Below are positions 12,306 through 24,333 of a stretch of DNA of 64,000 nt, piece by piece. How positions within the stretch are numbered: the stretch's first letter is position 1; every line of letters starts with the position of its first letter. The notes under the pieces are model-generated. The model did no database searches. It saw only the letters and a list, made by a program, of their open reading frames with translations, and had not been told where the DNA came from. Location of the stretch: assembly GCA_025738555.1 (NCBI GenBank), contig JAOVFP010000011.1, positions 4,402,001 to 4,466,000 on the forward strand, written 5' to 3'. This DNA is from Cyathus striatus. Lineage: Eukaryota > Basidiomycota > Agaricomycetes > Agaricales > Nidulariaceae. The translations under genes and the position numbers were made by a program.

Positions 12306-13566
12306 GCCGTTTGATGAGTAAACACTGTATGGCTCTTCTAAATGCTGCTTCTATAGAGTTTAAAGGATTGTAGCTGGCTTTCAGAGACTCGAAATACTGG
12401 ATGCTGTGGTTGACGGTGATGGCTAATAAGGCTTGTCCATTGAGGACAGTACAGTGTACCCAATTAATGCATCACGTGCCTGTATTTGGTCTCATCATCG
12501 CATTCAGTAGGCATCAGTAGGCATATCCTATGTCGACCCTTGTCGGAACTTGCTTACAAGCTACAACGACATAGCAATGCTGAAACTGTACTTGAAATTT
12601 GCTTTTGCTCTCCTGAACGTCCCTTGCATCCATGGCCCCTTACAGTCACTAATGCCCCCACAGTACAATCACAAAGATTGAAATATTGACATTGTTCCTT
12701 CTCCGAGGCTTCTACTTATGTAGCAAGTGTGCTTCCTTGGTGCTTCCCGCCGGGCCCGGTAGACTCCCCTGTGCCACTTTGTGGCCGCCCCATTTCATTC
12801 GGGACTATGGTCGCTATTTTCGGGGCGTCCATTTGCTCAGAAAGCTTAATTCAACTATGTGCCACGCAGGATTTGCGTCAACTCTCTTTCTTGTGCTACT
12901 GGATCTCATGTGCCATCTCCGTTTGCGACATACTTTCTCGGAAATCTCACAGGTTTGCCTGCGAACCCCCGCCATTACGCGACCGAAGCTAACGCACTTG
13001 CGTGGAGCGCTGCCTCGTGACAGTCGTCCAAATGTGACATCGGACGCAGAGCGCGTCTAATAGTATAATTATACCACTATCCCCTTCATGCAACTCACAA
13101 AACGCCTACTGGACCTAACGGAGTACAATATACAAGAGCGACACGTTTGTATTTGTACCCGCTGTTTGCTTCTCTAACTACATTACAGAAGCCGCCGCCT
13201 CGTGGATAGCAATCCGTGTGAGGAAAGATAATCTCAACGAGGGGGCACATTTGACATGAAAAAGGTCAGCAGACGCGCGCTACAGGAGGTTCAAAGGTCT
13301 ACAATTTGCTATCAGCATGGTACAATTTCAACAATTGGCTTTCAGAGCGAGCTTCTCCCTGGCTTCTCCTATAAAAGCAGGAGAGGGCTAAACTAATACA
13401 GCTTCTTCGGCTCCAAGGGTGAATCGTGTCAGGGACGAGAAATTCATTAAAATCTCTCTCAATCCGCTTTGCTTTGTTCAACCATCTTCGTCTGAAGAGT
13501 GACATATTCTCGTCTTTCCCCTATTTAAACCGCTGACATTGTAGTGAAGCCTCAGTCGCTGAACTC
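12306..13566. other. Intergenic, 1.26 kb
   Basis: It contains overlapping frames at 12686-13060 without domains. The last part is the GH5 promoter, with TATTTAAA at 13522-13529. Confidence 0.5.
13522..13529 (+). promoter_or_regulatory. TATA-like element of the GH5 gene
   Basis: TATTTAAA lies about 40 bp before the start codon at 13567, so the 5' UTR would be very short. It is the only TATA-like sequence close to the start. Confidence 0.4.
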
Positions 13567-15902
13567 ATGTCTTCCACTCCCTTTATCTATATCTATTTAT
13601 TGGTCCTTGCGGTCGTTGCTGGACTAGCTCAGGCTGGATTCCCAAGCAAAATCTATGGGGTCAACTTGGGATCTTGGTGCGCAATACAATTTACCATCTA
13701 CGCGTGATGTCTAACGGCATTTCGATAGGTTGGTTTTGGAATCATGGATGCTTCCTGCTGAATGGGTTGCAATGGGTGGTCAACAGTGCGACGACTGCTC
13801 GACGTGTATTGCTACCGAGTTGTAAGGGCCCTCCTAGCAGCAAACCGTTTGCTTTATCTGACGCGTCGTGATGTTAGCGCTTTCGCTCAGGCTTATCCCG
13901 ATACAGTCGATGAGAAGTTTAACACGCACTGGTGTGTTTCGTGTTTTTAAGCTTCCGTTGCCCTAGATTCCAACCTCCATAGGTCCACTTGGTTTACCCA
14001 GGATGACGTCAATTTCTTCAAGGCTAACGGTATCAACACTGTCCGCATTCCTGTATGTATCCTTTCTCGTGTCGTACTACGCGGCAGCAAGCTCTGACAT
14101 TATGTTAGCTAGGATACTGGATTGTTGAAGATCTTGTGGATAGGACGACTGAATTCTATCCCCGCGGAGGTATTAAGCAATTGGTGAGTGCCTTCCTTCC
14201 CGAGGCACATCACTGAGACACGTACTAACTGGATGCTCTCTGTGTGATATAGCGACGCGGTCTGCAACAGCTGAAGGATGCTGGTATTGCGGTCATTCTT
14301 GACCATCATGCTCTCCCCGGTGTGCAAACCGCTAACCAAATGTTTGCTGGACGGTGTACCAGTGACGTTGAATTCTATGTACGTCCAAATTTGTCAACTG
14401 TTCAATGAGTGTTCCTTATATATATGTACTAGACCGAAGAGAACTACCATCGTGCCCTTGTCTGGACTGCAGTAATGACTGCACTTACCCATCTTGATCC
14501 TACCTTTAGCACAGTTGCCGCTATTGAAGCAGTCAATGAACCCATTATGGATGCAAACCAAACTCCAGACTATGGGACTTGTGAATTCTATTCGCCTTCT
14601 TTGGCTGATCCATGTATTGACTAACATTTATGTAGTCCAGAAGAACTTCGTAGAAACTGTTAGGGCCGTCGAACTGTCTCTCGGAATACAAGTTGAAGGT
14701 CTTAGCGCACATTCATCGGTCTCCTCCATGAATGTTACTTCGTCCTTCCGTTCTACCTCGATTTCGAACACCTTCAACGAAGAAGTTCGTGAGGCAGTGG
14801 CGGATTCTATTCCGATTATTACAAAGCTCTTTATCGAGCTTGCGTTGGAAGGAATTTTAACTGGCACCTTAGGTGGCATACCTAAGCGCGAAGCTATAAT
14901 CACCACGTAAGCTCAAATGCTAGATACTAGTTAGTTGATCGGTGCTGATAAGTTCTGTTGTAGCTTTATGGACATTAACTGGCAGCACAACAACCCTGCA
15001 AACCCTGCGGACGCACAGATTGGGCCCCAGGCCTATGACAACCATTTGTATTATTCGTACGTTAACCTATTTCATGCTTCGTGTAAATAATTACTAACAA
15101 TTCTCAGATTTGGAGTTCGTGCGTTTAGCTGCTTACACGAAGCAGAAACTAACATTTATACGTAGGGTGTCGCTGATCCAAATGAGAATGCGTACCTCAC
15201 CAGTATCTGCAGTAAGTTCAGCCTGCTTTAACATGTGATTGCCATTTTTACCACCATCTGACTAGACCTGGACCGTATTCAAAACGATGCGGCACTCGGG
15301 AACAGTCCCCTGCTCTTCGGAGGTAGGTCGGCTGTTTTTGATAGGGAACATTTGAAACTGATCCTGCGCGTAGAATGGGGTCTTCCCACTCAGTTCCAAG
15401 CCACAGACGAATTCTTACTCAAGTGGGCTGATGCCCAGAAGCTATCGTACAGCAAGGGTGCTGGCTGGATTGTAAGTTCCCCATGCTACCAACGTGCTAC
15501 AATGTCCGTGCTGAACGTGCTTGCTCATAGTTCTGGAACTTTAAGATTGAGATATCTGACTTGGCGGGAGATACAGCTCGACAATGGTCAGTCAATGTTT
15601 TCTTATCTATCCTCCCACCCGAGCACAAGGATCGTGCTACTGGGTGGTTCCCACAGTATTCTTGGTACTGCATGCGTTGCTCGACATTCATACCTACTTC
15701 GCTGTCGAAGGAGACTTCTCCATTTTCACGGACGCGCTTCATGCTCTCTTTTTTGATTATTCACCGAGTCGCACGTACTCATTAAACGTTTTCGTTCCGG
15801 AATAGGTCATACATAGAAGGCATCAAGAGAGGTTATCTTACTCCAGACCCTTCGCAACTGCATGATCCACACGTTTGTGATCCGTATATCACTTCTACCT
15901 GA
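13567..15902 (+). CDS. Secreted glycoside hydrolase family 5 exo-beta-1,3-glucanase-like enzyme
   Basis: About a dozen short exons join in frame to a protein of roughly 510 residues. It begins with a signal peptide (hydrophobic core IYIYLLVLAVVAGLAQA), then the start of the barrel GVNLGSWLVLESWM, a cysteine-rich insertion (CDDCSTC), NTVRIPLGYW and DHHALPG. The general acid/base lies in EAVNEP and the nucleophile in FGEWGLP, both conserved Glu residues of GH5. The protein ends in a short tail without membrane anchor. The architecture fits the fungal GH5_9 group, which trims beta-1,3-glucans during cell-wall remodelling or degrades host or own wall glucan. One intron uses the unusual donor GTTCGT (around 15115); every other junction is ordinary. 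No frameshift is needed, so the gene looks intact. Confidence 0.87.
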
Positions 15903-16535
15903 CGAGGTGGACCGCGCGCTGATGTCGTTTGGCCCTCTCCTTTAGGGGAGAACGAATTACTGTCAGATGGGACAGACCATCGCAAGTAGCGTATTGATTT
16001 GAGATTTAAAATCCACACGATCGTTTCACATTTCCTTTTCTTATCTATTGTCTCTTTGCAACATATCTACTATCAGTCATTCGTTAAACTGTTCCATGAC
16101 ATGTTACCCTGATTATAAATATAAATATATACGACTACGTTTCTGAGACCTGCAGTCCACTTAATGTTTATCGCCATTGAAAAACCATGTAGTCACTGCG
16201 CTTCATGGACGTTGGAGAAGATTACCGAATTCCGAGTTACTTACCGTAGGAGGTGTGTAGCAACTTGTAGCGATATGTTGGAGATTGTAGGCGAACTGCG
16301 AACTTAACACTTAAGCTGTACTAACAGCATCGACGCCCGGACCTGATGTTTACTGACGGTTGCTGCGGTAGAGCATGTAGTTTGATCATGCCCGTGAGAG
16401 TTAATTTCCATATTTGTTGACACTTCCCAAAGGACACAAACATTTTCTCGAATCTCGAGGCTTTGCAGTGGCTTTGCTCACCTTCGCGTTCTTCATTCAT
16501 TCCTCTTTTCGTCAATTTTTAGTAATTGCATAACC
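15903..16535. other. Intergenic, 630 bp
   Basis: AT-rich 3' flank of the GH5 gene and promoter of the zinc-knuckle gene. No further feature is seen. Confidence 0.5.
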
Positions 16536-17676
16536 ATGACTCGCGTCACAAACTTCGGTCGAAAACGAACATATGTACAGGCAGGCTTAAACGATGAGTC
16601 TAAAGTCGTCGAAGATACCCAACCACCTGCAGAGCATGCAAGCACCGAACAAGTGACAGGAAGCCGCTGCAGACTCGCAACCACCGCCCAAAAAGAAACG
16701 AAAGAGAACGAAAATGTCGAAGAGAGATGGGAATGCTTCCAAGGAAAGAACCACTGGTGGATCCGGAGTAGCTGTGGGTGGGGGTGGGGTCGGGTGCTCA
16801 GAAAATGAGGGATTGTGAAGGTGTAGTAGATGTAGATGCAGATGCTGCTGAGAAGAAGAAGACGAAAAAGAAGGCAAAGGCTCAACAGGCAAAGGATAAA
16901 AAGCAGCAACGTTTGGATTTCCTCCATTTTGTGCTCCTATGTTATATTTAAACTTTTATTTGCAGGTATGCTTGAGTCTGAACGAAGACGGTTGAAACGG
17001 ATTCAAGATAAAAATATTAATACAACATGTTTTGCATGTCGAGAAAAAGGCCATGCAGCAAAGGATTGTCCTAAAAACGCTCCTGCTGAAGGTGACGAGA
17101 AAGGCAAGAGCAAGGAACTCCTTGGGATATGTTACAGGTGGGTAGTGCATTTCGCTCTCCCACTTCTGCTCTCAATATCTGCTTAGATGTGGGTCGAGGA
17201 AACACACTTATCGCGCTGCAGGAAGCTCACTGACCCAGATAATCCTCTTCCCTATGCGTCGTGCTTTGTCTGCGATGGGAAGGGACATCTGGCATCGTCA
17301 TGTCCGCAAAACAAGGACAAGGGACTCTATCCTAACGGTGGCTGTTGCAAGCTATGCGGAGATAACACTCACATGGCAAAGGATTGTGGAATGCGAAAGC
17401 AAGGTACGATATATTCCTATTTTATAGCTGTTTGTTCTAATCGAATCAGATATGATGAACACTGCGACTTTTCTTGGAACAGGGGCTGGGGCTGGTGCAG
17501 ACGAAGACGACTTCCATACGTTCAAACGACGTTACACGGAGGTTGAGAAAGACGAGAAGCGGGATGATAAAGCGAAGAGGATGTTGGGCGTTGTTGCCGG
17601 CACTCATTCGGGAGTTGTTAAAGCGTTAGCAGCTGCGACACCAGTGCAATCGAAAAAGAACGTGGTATTCTTTTAG
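16536..17676 (+). CDS. CCHC zinc-knuckle protein, ZCCHC9 family
   Basis: The N-terminal exon (MTRVTNFGRKR) can be spliced over a 97-nt GTACAG..GACAG intron to a lysine-rich segment (PPPKKKRKRTK), which resembles a nuclear or nucleolar localisation signal. After another basic, Gln-rich stretch, four CCHC knuckles follow: CFACREKGHAAKDC, CYRCGSRKHTLSRC (across an intron at about 17138-17186), CFVCDGKGHLASSC and CKLCGDNTHMAKDC. The intervening sequence NKDKGLYPNGGCCKLCG is diagnostic of ZCCHC9 relatives. Members bind RNA and act in nucleolar RNA processing or surveillance. The C-terminus is basic and ends at 17676. The exon boundaries in the low-complexity stretch 16760-16850 are uncertain; the rest is clear. 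Confidence 0.82.
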
Positions 17677-18445
17677 CACCGGTCTAACTAGTGATGTTAG
17701 CCTGTGTGCGTCCTCTTGTCCTTCCCGAGGGTTCCAGGATGGCTACTCTGACCAAAAATTCTGTAAAATAGCTAAAACTAGACTTGCATCTGGCTGATCA
17801 CTATGTCTCGCTGTTCTCTGCTCTTCCTGCATCAGTGGTGCTCATTTACTGCGTCGCGATAATGTTGGAAAGGCTGTCGCAATCCTTGTCTGCGACGATA
17901 GGGTCTATGTGATGGTATGGTTCATATGGTAGTTTTATTTACATTCTATATCTGCAAACCACTGAGTCTAACGCCTTGAGTAGAAGAAATGCCAATCCCA
18001 GGTTCTAATATTTTGTGACATACCTACAATATTACGAACTGGGATTATCTGAGATACTATATAATTTCAAAATCCATTGGTTTACGCGTGATAGTATACA
18101 ACTTTTCGTTTCAAGCGCTGTCGAAACGTCGGTCCTCGCGAGTCGTACTTCACCATCTGGCATGTAGTTTTGGATCTATCCGCAACTATCCGTTATAAGT
18201 CATTTCCTGATTTCTCAGCATCATATGGTCTCATTTGATTGATGTCGCCGAAACACGTTCTGCGACCGAACGCAGGACAAGTCCGACAAATGCATATGCT
18301 TTCTCTGAGATAGCGTTCTCCCACATACTTACTGCACCTACTCCTACCCATTCTCGCAGGAAGATAAAAGGAGCGATGAGACAACCATTTGCCTAGGTAC
18401 TCTTGGACAGTATCTTTCCCCCTAACCAGGACAACTTGTTGGGCA
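17677..18445. other. Intergenic, 770 bp, with lipase 1 promoter
   Basis: No gene is seen. A TATA-like GATAAAAG lies at 18363-18370, about 75 bp before the lipase 1 start. Confidence 0.5.
18363..18370 (+). promoter_or_regulatory. TATA-like element of lipase 1
   Basis: GATAAAAG stands about 75 bp before the start codon at 18446, a usual distance for a fungal gene of this kind. Lipase 3 has a similar GATAAAATA at a comparable distance. Confidence 0.4.
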
Positions 18446-19716
18446 ATGCTGTTCTCTCTCTTCGCCGTGTCTGTCCTCATCATTGGCGCGACACACGCCG
18501 CACCGACCTCAGACCCCAACTTGTTGAAGAGGCAGAGCATTACTGCTCTCACCACTGCACAGATCACGACCTACAGGCCTTATACCCACTTCGCAAGCAC
18601 AGCATACTGCAAGCCTAGTAATACCTTGGCCTGGAACTGCGGCTGTATGTCACATTTTTTTGTAATGGTTTAGTTCAACAAGCTCATTTAAACAGCTAAC
18701 TGTCTTGCTAATGCTGACTTCATTCCTGTCGCCTCTGGTGGAGATGGCTCTTCAGTTCAGTTCTGTAGGTACACTAACAATGTCAATCATGATGCCATTG
18801 TAACCGTATGCTTGACAGGGTACGTTGGATACTCTCCTTCGCTGGCCTCTGTGATCGTCGGTCACCAGGGTACTGATACGTCCAAAATGTCGGTTTGTAG
18901 TTTGTACGATCACAAAGAGGCTGCTGACATTGACTCCTTAATAGTCAGGCCATTGCCACTGATGCGGCGGCGGTCCGTAAAAGCTCGATTCCACCTTATT
19001 CCCAGGTGTCAGCTCATCTGTAACGGTACACGATGGATTCGCAAGTGAGCATGCAAAGTAAGTCCATTATCTTAAAAGTTGTCATGATTAGATATTGATG
19101 GAAGTTATTCTCCAGGACCGCGAATCTTGTCCTTGCTGCTGTTAAGACTACCATATCAACGCACAGCGCGAAGAAGGTTACTATGGTGGGCCACTCACTC
19201 GGAGCTGCCATTGCTCTGCTCGATGGTGTCTTCTTGCCTCTTCACATCAGCGGCGTCACGTTTCAGACAATTGGCTACGGCATGCCCCGTGTATGTTTTG
19301 CTTCACCTTGTAGTTTATTTCAAATTTTTAGTTCTCTCTAGGTTGGAAACGACGACTTCGCTGATTATGTCGACGCGCACCTCAACATTGTTCACATCAA
19401 CAACAAGTTTGTGTCATTCTATGTTATCCTTTAACTACATATTTATTTCTTTATAGAGAAGACTTGGTTCCCATTATTCCCGGTCGTTTACTAGGATATC
19501 ACCATCCTTCAGGAGAAATTCACATTCAAGACTCGGGGGCTTGGGTTTCTTGCCCTGGTAATATTTCTTCTACAAACATTACTAGAAATACTCATCGTTT
19601 ACGTAGGTCAAGACAATACCAGTAGCCAATGCACGGTCGGCGATGTTGGCAACATCTTCGAAGGATCCACAAGCGACCATAGTGGTCCCTATGACGGAAT
19701 TACGATGGATTGCTAA
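18446..19716 (+). CDS. Secreted class 3 lipase, copy 1 of a tandem array (apparent frameshift)
   Basis: The protein has a signal peptide (FSLFAVSVLIIGATHA), a KR site near residue 30, an alpha/beta-hydrolase core of the fungal class 3 lipase type, the nucleophile elbow GHSLGAA, the catalytic Asp in EDLVPIIPG and the His in HPSGEIHI. The start at 18446 is chosen because it places the signal peptide at the N-terminus. Exon order and intron positions match copies 2 and 3. In the exon after about 18950 the reading frame runs through TDAAAVRK and must shift by one base to continue as LDSTLFPG. The break lies in an AAAA run at 18979-18982, and adding one base restores the exact spacing seen in copy 2. 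It is either a consensus error or an inactivating mutation. Otherwise all catalytic residues are present. Confidence 0.8.
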
Positions 19717-20391
19717 TTGTAATATTATACCCTCGCTATCACCTCTATATCCTCTTGTCAGAGCCATGTCTCGTATTTGAGTCGCTGAAACATATACCCG
19801 TTTCCATGATCAAGCATTCACAAGATTTGTGACAGCTTCTCACCGAAAGTTGCAGTTTGGTTGCAACTGTCGCAGTCAAGACATATAAGTTATCATACGC
19901 TAAGCACCTTCCTATGTTATTTTTATTTTGTGTATCTATCCAACATACGGTCGTTACTTATTGAAGTCGTCTGCCAAACACTCAGACAATTTCAGAGCAA
20001 TCGCATTGCCGACATTCCGTCCCGTTAGAAACAGCAAGGCTCGGAGGCGCCCAGGAACACTATGTCACAACTGGACGTGAGTGATGATTCTTCCGCTATT
20101 CAACAATCGCTTAAACTACGTTTATATAGAAATGTAGCTTTAATCATCTCGCACGTCCTAATAATCGCCGCGATCCTCAGCCATGGCGGCTTCGTTAACT
20201 TCTAGACCATGATACTCAAATATTTTACACTCTTCCGTGCTTCGACATCGGAAAGATGAAACGCCTACCTGGTGACACTATGAATGGGACCGCAGTTGCT
20301 TTGAGTATAGTAACCTGCAAGTTAAAAGGGCGCGCCGTCCACGCTAATTCTCAGTGTCTTCCTCTGACCAGAGCACTTGCTGAGGGCAATA
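19717..20391. other. Spacer between lipase 1 and lipase 2
   Basis: 675 bp with no supported gene. It holds the 3' flank of copy 1 and the promoter of copy 2. Confidence 0.5.
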
Positions 20392-21679
20392 ATGTTCACG
20401 TTCTTTACCTCATCCTTACTCTTTGTTACCTTGGTCCGCGGTGCATCCATCGCTGGACGCGACTTGACAGAGAGACAAGACGATGGTATCACAGCGCTTC
20501 CTAAAGCCCAGATTCAGCCTTACAAGCCTTTCACCCATTTTGCCAGCGCGGCTTACTGCCAGCCCAGTAATACACTGGATTGGAACTGTGGAGGTGTGTT
20601 ACGCTCTTCTACAATCGCTTAGTTCAAACGAGCTCATTTAAGCAGCTGACTGCAAGGCTAATTCTGACTTTATCCCCGTTGCTTCTGGTGGAGATGGTGG
20701 TGCTGTTCAATTCTGTAAGTACCTTTACATTATCTTCCCTTAGAATTTACACTCACACTTGAATACTGGAAGGGTTTGTCGGATATTCTCCATCTTTGGA
20801 TTCCGTTATTGTCAGCCACCAAGGAACAGACCCATCCAAAATGTCAGTTAAGGGCATCGACCTCCAGCAAAGCTATTAATCATATTAACTTTACGGCAGG
20901 GAATCAATTTCCACTGATGCTAATATAGAGCTCGTGCCGTTTGATTCTACCTTGTTTCCTGGAATTAACAGTGCTGTAGAGGTTCACGACGGATTCGCTA
21001 CTGAACAAGCAAAGTGAGCGCCTTGTTTACCTTTATGTACTTTTATGAACGCTGGTCTGCAGGACTGCGAAAACGATCCTCGCTGCCGTCAAGAAAACGA
21101 TTTCCGCTCATAGTACGAAGAACGTCGCGGTAGTCGGCCACTCCCTCGGAGCTGCCATTGCTCTTCTTGATAGTGTCTACTTACCTCTTCATATCGGCGG
21201 CGTCAACTTCCGTATGATTGGCTACGGCTTACCACGCGTATGTTCTCAGTTTTCAGATGCCTACGTGCTCGGGTAAGCTTATGATTCCTCATAGGTCGGA
21301 AACCAATATTTCGCCAATTATGTCGATAAGCACCTCAACGTGGTTCACATCAATAACAGGTGTGCAGCGCTTCTCTCTCATTTTCGGCCATGTCTTAACG
21401 ACCAATCAACAGAGAGGATCCGATTCCTACCGTTCCTGGTTTATTTCTAAATTTCCACCACCCTTCTGGAGAAATCCACATTCGAGACAATAGCAATTGG
21501 GTCACTTGCCCAGGTAAAATGGAAGTTACGAACGTTGGTCAATTGCTCATTTTTGTTTTTAAGGCCAAGATAACCCCAGCACCAAGTGCATTGTCGGAGA
21601 TGTTCCCAACATCGGCGTAGGAAATTTAACAGACCACACTGGTCCATATAACGGAATCAAAATGGGCGCAGGCTGTTAA
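20392..21679 (+). CDS. Secreted class 3 lipase, copy 2
   Basis: This is an intact paralogue of the preceding lipase. The signal peptide (FTFFTSSLLFVTLVRG) is followed by a short propeptide with a KEX-like arginine pair region, then YCQPSNTLDWNCG, GGDGGAVQF, the region STDANIELVPFDSTLFPG, the nucleophile elbow GHSLGAA, Asp in EDPIPTVPG and His in HPSGEIHI. The length is about 305 residues. The second methionine (20392) is chosen over 20377 because it starts directly before the hydrophobic core. The enzyme should hydrolyse acylglycerols or related esters outside the cell. Intron positions match the two neighbours, which supports origin by tandem duplication; copies 1 and 2 resemble each other more than copy 3. 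Confidence 0.9.
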
Positions 21680-22471
21680 AATTTACTTCTATAATGCCGA
21701 CACTGGACGCGTAATATCGCATGGGGGAATTTGCTGTTTCAGTAAATGTCATCGAATTTTTAATCTCCTGGACGCTTGACGCAGCTCGTCATGTACATAT
21801 GAGACCGATACCCAGGCTCTGATACAGTCTGATACCCACCTGAAATCAAAAGTGCGTAGGTACGTATCCGTGCGTGTTCTATTAATGGTATAGTTTATTT
21901 CAAACTTTCCCCCGCATATCAATTTACGGAAGCCGACGATCGTAGCTGCAACGTGTTCTCATTGCACCATTAAGGCTCAGGTGCACTGAGGCGGTTGTCA
22001 GGTGACTCGAGAGTCCCCAACTATTACATATTGATATGACAGCCTATGGCACGTTGCCTCGTACACTTTATCTCCCCACCGAAACGAAGCTTAGCGACCA
22101 CATGGATTACTGACTACTCTATACTGGCTTCGTATGCCGATAAATATCACAAGCACTATAATTATGAACGTGATCTTTAACTTAAAGATCTCCTGGTTTC
22201 TTGGCTAAACAAATTCGGCGTGGTCGTTCATGAGCGTGAGCTACGATATTCATCGGGCAGATATCTTTTGTTACTATACCTGCTGCGAAGTACGCGGGTG
22301 ATCATTTTGGGGGGCAATGGATGTGCTTGGCATCTAGTACTCGTTGAACGCTGTCAATAATGTTTCATCGCGTCTATCCGAGAAGCGATAAAATAGCCAG
22401 CAATTTATACATGTCTTTTTGTTCGCTCTTCATCCCACAAGGCCTTAGGCTACCGTTAATAGCGTGTAAGA
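21680..22471. other. Spacer between lipase 2 and lipase 3
   Basis: 790 bp, no supported gene. The promoter of copy 3 includes GATAAAATA at 22387-22395. Confidence 0.5.
22387..22395 (+). promoter_or_regulatory. TATA-like element of lipase 3
   Basis: GATAAAATA stands about 80 bp upstream of the start codon at 22472, the same spacing as the GATAAAAG before lipase 1. Confidence 0.4.
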
Positions 22472-23965
22472 ATGGTCTACCTCGGGATCTTCACTCTCCT
22501 AGCCGGTGCAGCAGTCGTCAGCGCTTTACCGACACTGGAAGGCCGTCAGAGTATCTCAACTCTGTCAGCGGCTCAAGTTTCGACGTATAAGCCTTACACT
22601 TATTATGCTAGTGCTGCATACTGCAAACCTGCTACTACCTTGGCATGGAATTGTGGAGGTATGGGAGAGTCGTGATATAGTGCTCAAGATTCTAAATACT
22701 CCTACTTCGTAGTGAACTGCAACGCTAGGTCGGTCTTCAAACCTGTTGCATCAGGCGGAGACGGGACAGTAGTTCAGTTCTGGTATGTTGGCTACGATTC
22801 ATCTCTCGCTGTGAGTATTTTATTACCAGGATGCGTACGCACCGCTAACGATTTTACTAGTCGGTTGTTCTTGCCTATCAGGTTTTTAAATTATTTCTTT
22901 AGCACGTTGACATCCACTAAATTTCGTTTATAATTTATAAAGGGCACTAATACGAGCAAACTGTAAGCTCTCGCCTTTTGATAAGTAAGCTACATACATG
23001 CTAATCATCAATTTAGTCTTCCCATTCTTACGGACGCCGATTTCTTCCTGGATGACCTTGACTCCACCCTCTTCCCGGGTCTTAGCTCATCCATCAAAAC
23101 TCATAATGGTTTCGGGGAAGCGCATAAGAAGTGATAGCAATGTTCCACACTACCCCGTTCCTCTTTATTGATTTCCATTCAATATAGGTCCGCGAACGCC
23201 GTCCTCACCGCTGTGAAGACCGCCTTGACCCGCTACTCCTCTACCCAAGTTACTATTGTTGGGCACTCACTCGGTAAATTTTGTGTCTGCGATATTAAAT
23301 CATTTCCGCCTCATATGTCATCATAGGCGGTGCATTGGCACTGATTGCAAGTGTGCATCTCCCGCTGCACCTCCCATCCAATATCACCTTCAAAACTGTC
23401 ACTTACGGAATGCCTAGGGTGCGTCAAATAGCGAACATTTATACATACATATTTACCTAATGAGAATGAATAGGTTGGCAACCAGGCGTTCGTCGACTAT
23501 ATCAATGCCCGCCGTGACCTCACCCGTATTGTCAATCAGTATGTGCAATGCTAAACACACCTATAAATTCATTCTAACTCCACCATTATAGGGATGACCT
23601 TGTGCCCATTGTGCCTGGTAAGATTCATCATGCCAGAGATTGATTAACGACTAAATCACCCTCAGGTCGATTCCTTGGCTTTGCTCACACCAAGGGAGAG
23701 ACCCACATTGTGAACAGCGGTGACTGGATCAACTGCCCTGGTATGCCTTTTCATTTCGCGATAACAAAACGTGTTACTTATGGTCATGTAACAGGCCAAG
23801 ACAATACGGACTCTCAGTGCACCATTGGATATGTTCCCAATATTTTATCTGGCGACACTGATGATCACAAAGGTAGGGGAAATTGCGTTTAAGTGAGTGG
23901 ATAGCTAACGCCATGTAACACGAACAGGTCCTTATGATGGTGTTACCATCAGTTGTTCAGCATAA
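22472..23965 (+). CDS. Secreted class 3 lipase, copy 3 (diverged)
   Basis: This third paralogue has a signal peptide (IFTLLAGAAVVSALP), the conserved YCKPATTLAWNCG and GGDGTVVQFWYVGY blocks, an elbow split by an intron (GHSL, then GGALALI), Asp in DDLVPIVPG and His in KGETHIV. The elbow reads GHSLGGA instead of GHSLGAA, and the segment before the catalytic His has HTKGE instead of HPSGE, so it differs from its neighbours close to the active site. It also has extra introns (one inside the elbow and one after VVLAYQ). All exons join in frame without frameshift. Length is about 300 residues. It is expected to be a secreted ester hydrolase, perhaps with different substrate preference. Confidence 0.88.
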
Positions 23966-24333
23966 AAACGATAGATAGGATGGGCTTGTGATCATTAATC
24001 TTTTTTATTTAGGGGCTAGGGCTAGGTGTATATCTTATCAGAGGTTTTTTAATGAATTATTTATGTCTTAGTCTCGAATGACGCCAAGTATTGAACCGTA
24101 ATGATATGAGCTGAGTTCGCAGTTGAGTGTAGGAAGACGCATGGTGAGATTCTTACAGTTACCCGATAAAACGTCCTATATGTTTGATCGTCGCAGCATA
24201 TGGTTCAGTGAATCTAGGGTATTCTGCACATCAAAGGAAAAAAAATTGAGAAAAGGGTGCAAGTCCCGAAGGATTCTAATACAGATTACTGAAGATATCT
24301 GTAAGGGGATGGTTTGCAAAGATTAATGACCTA

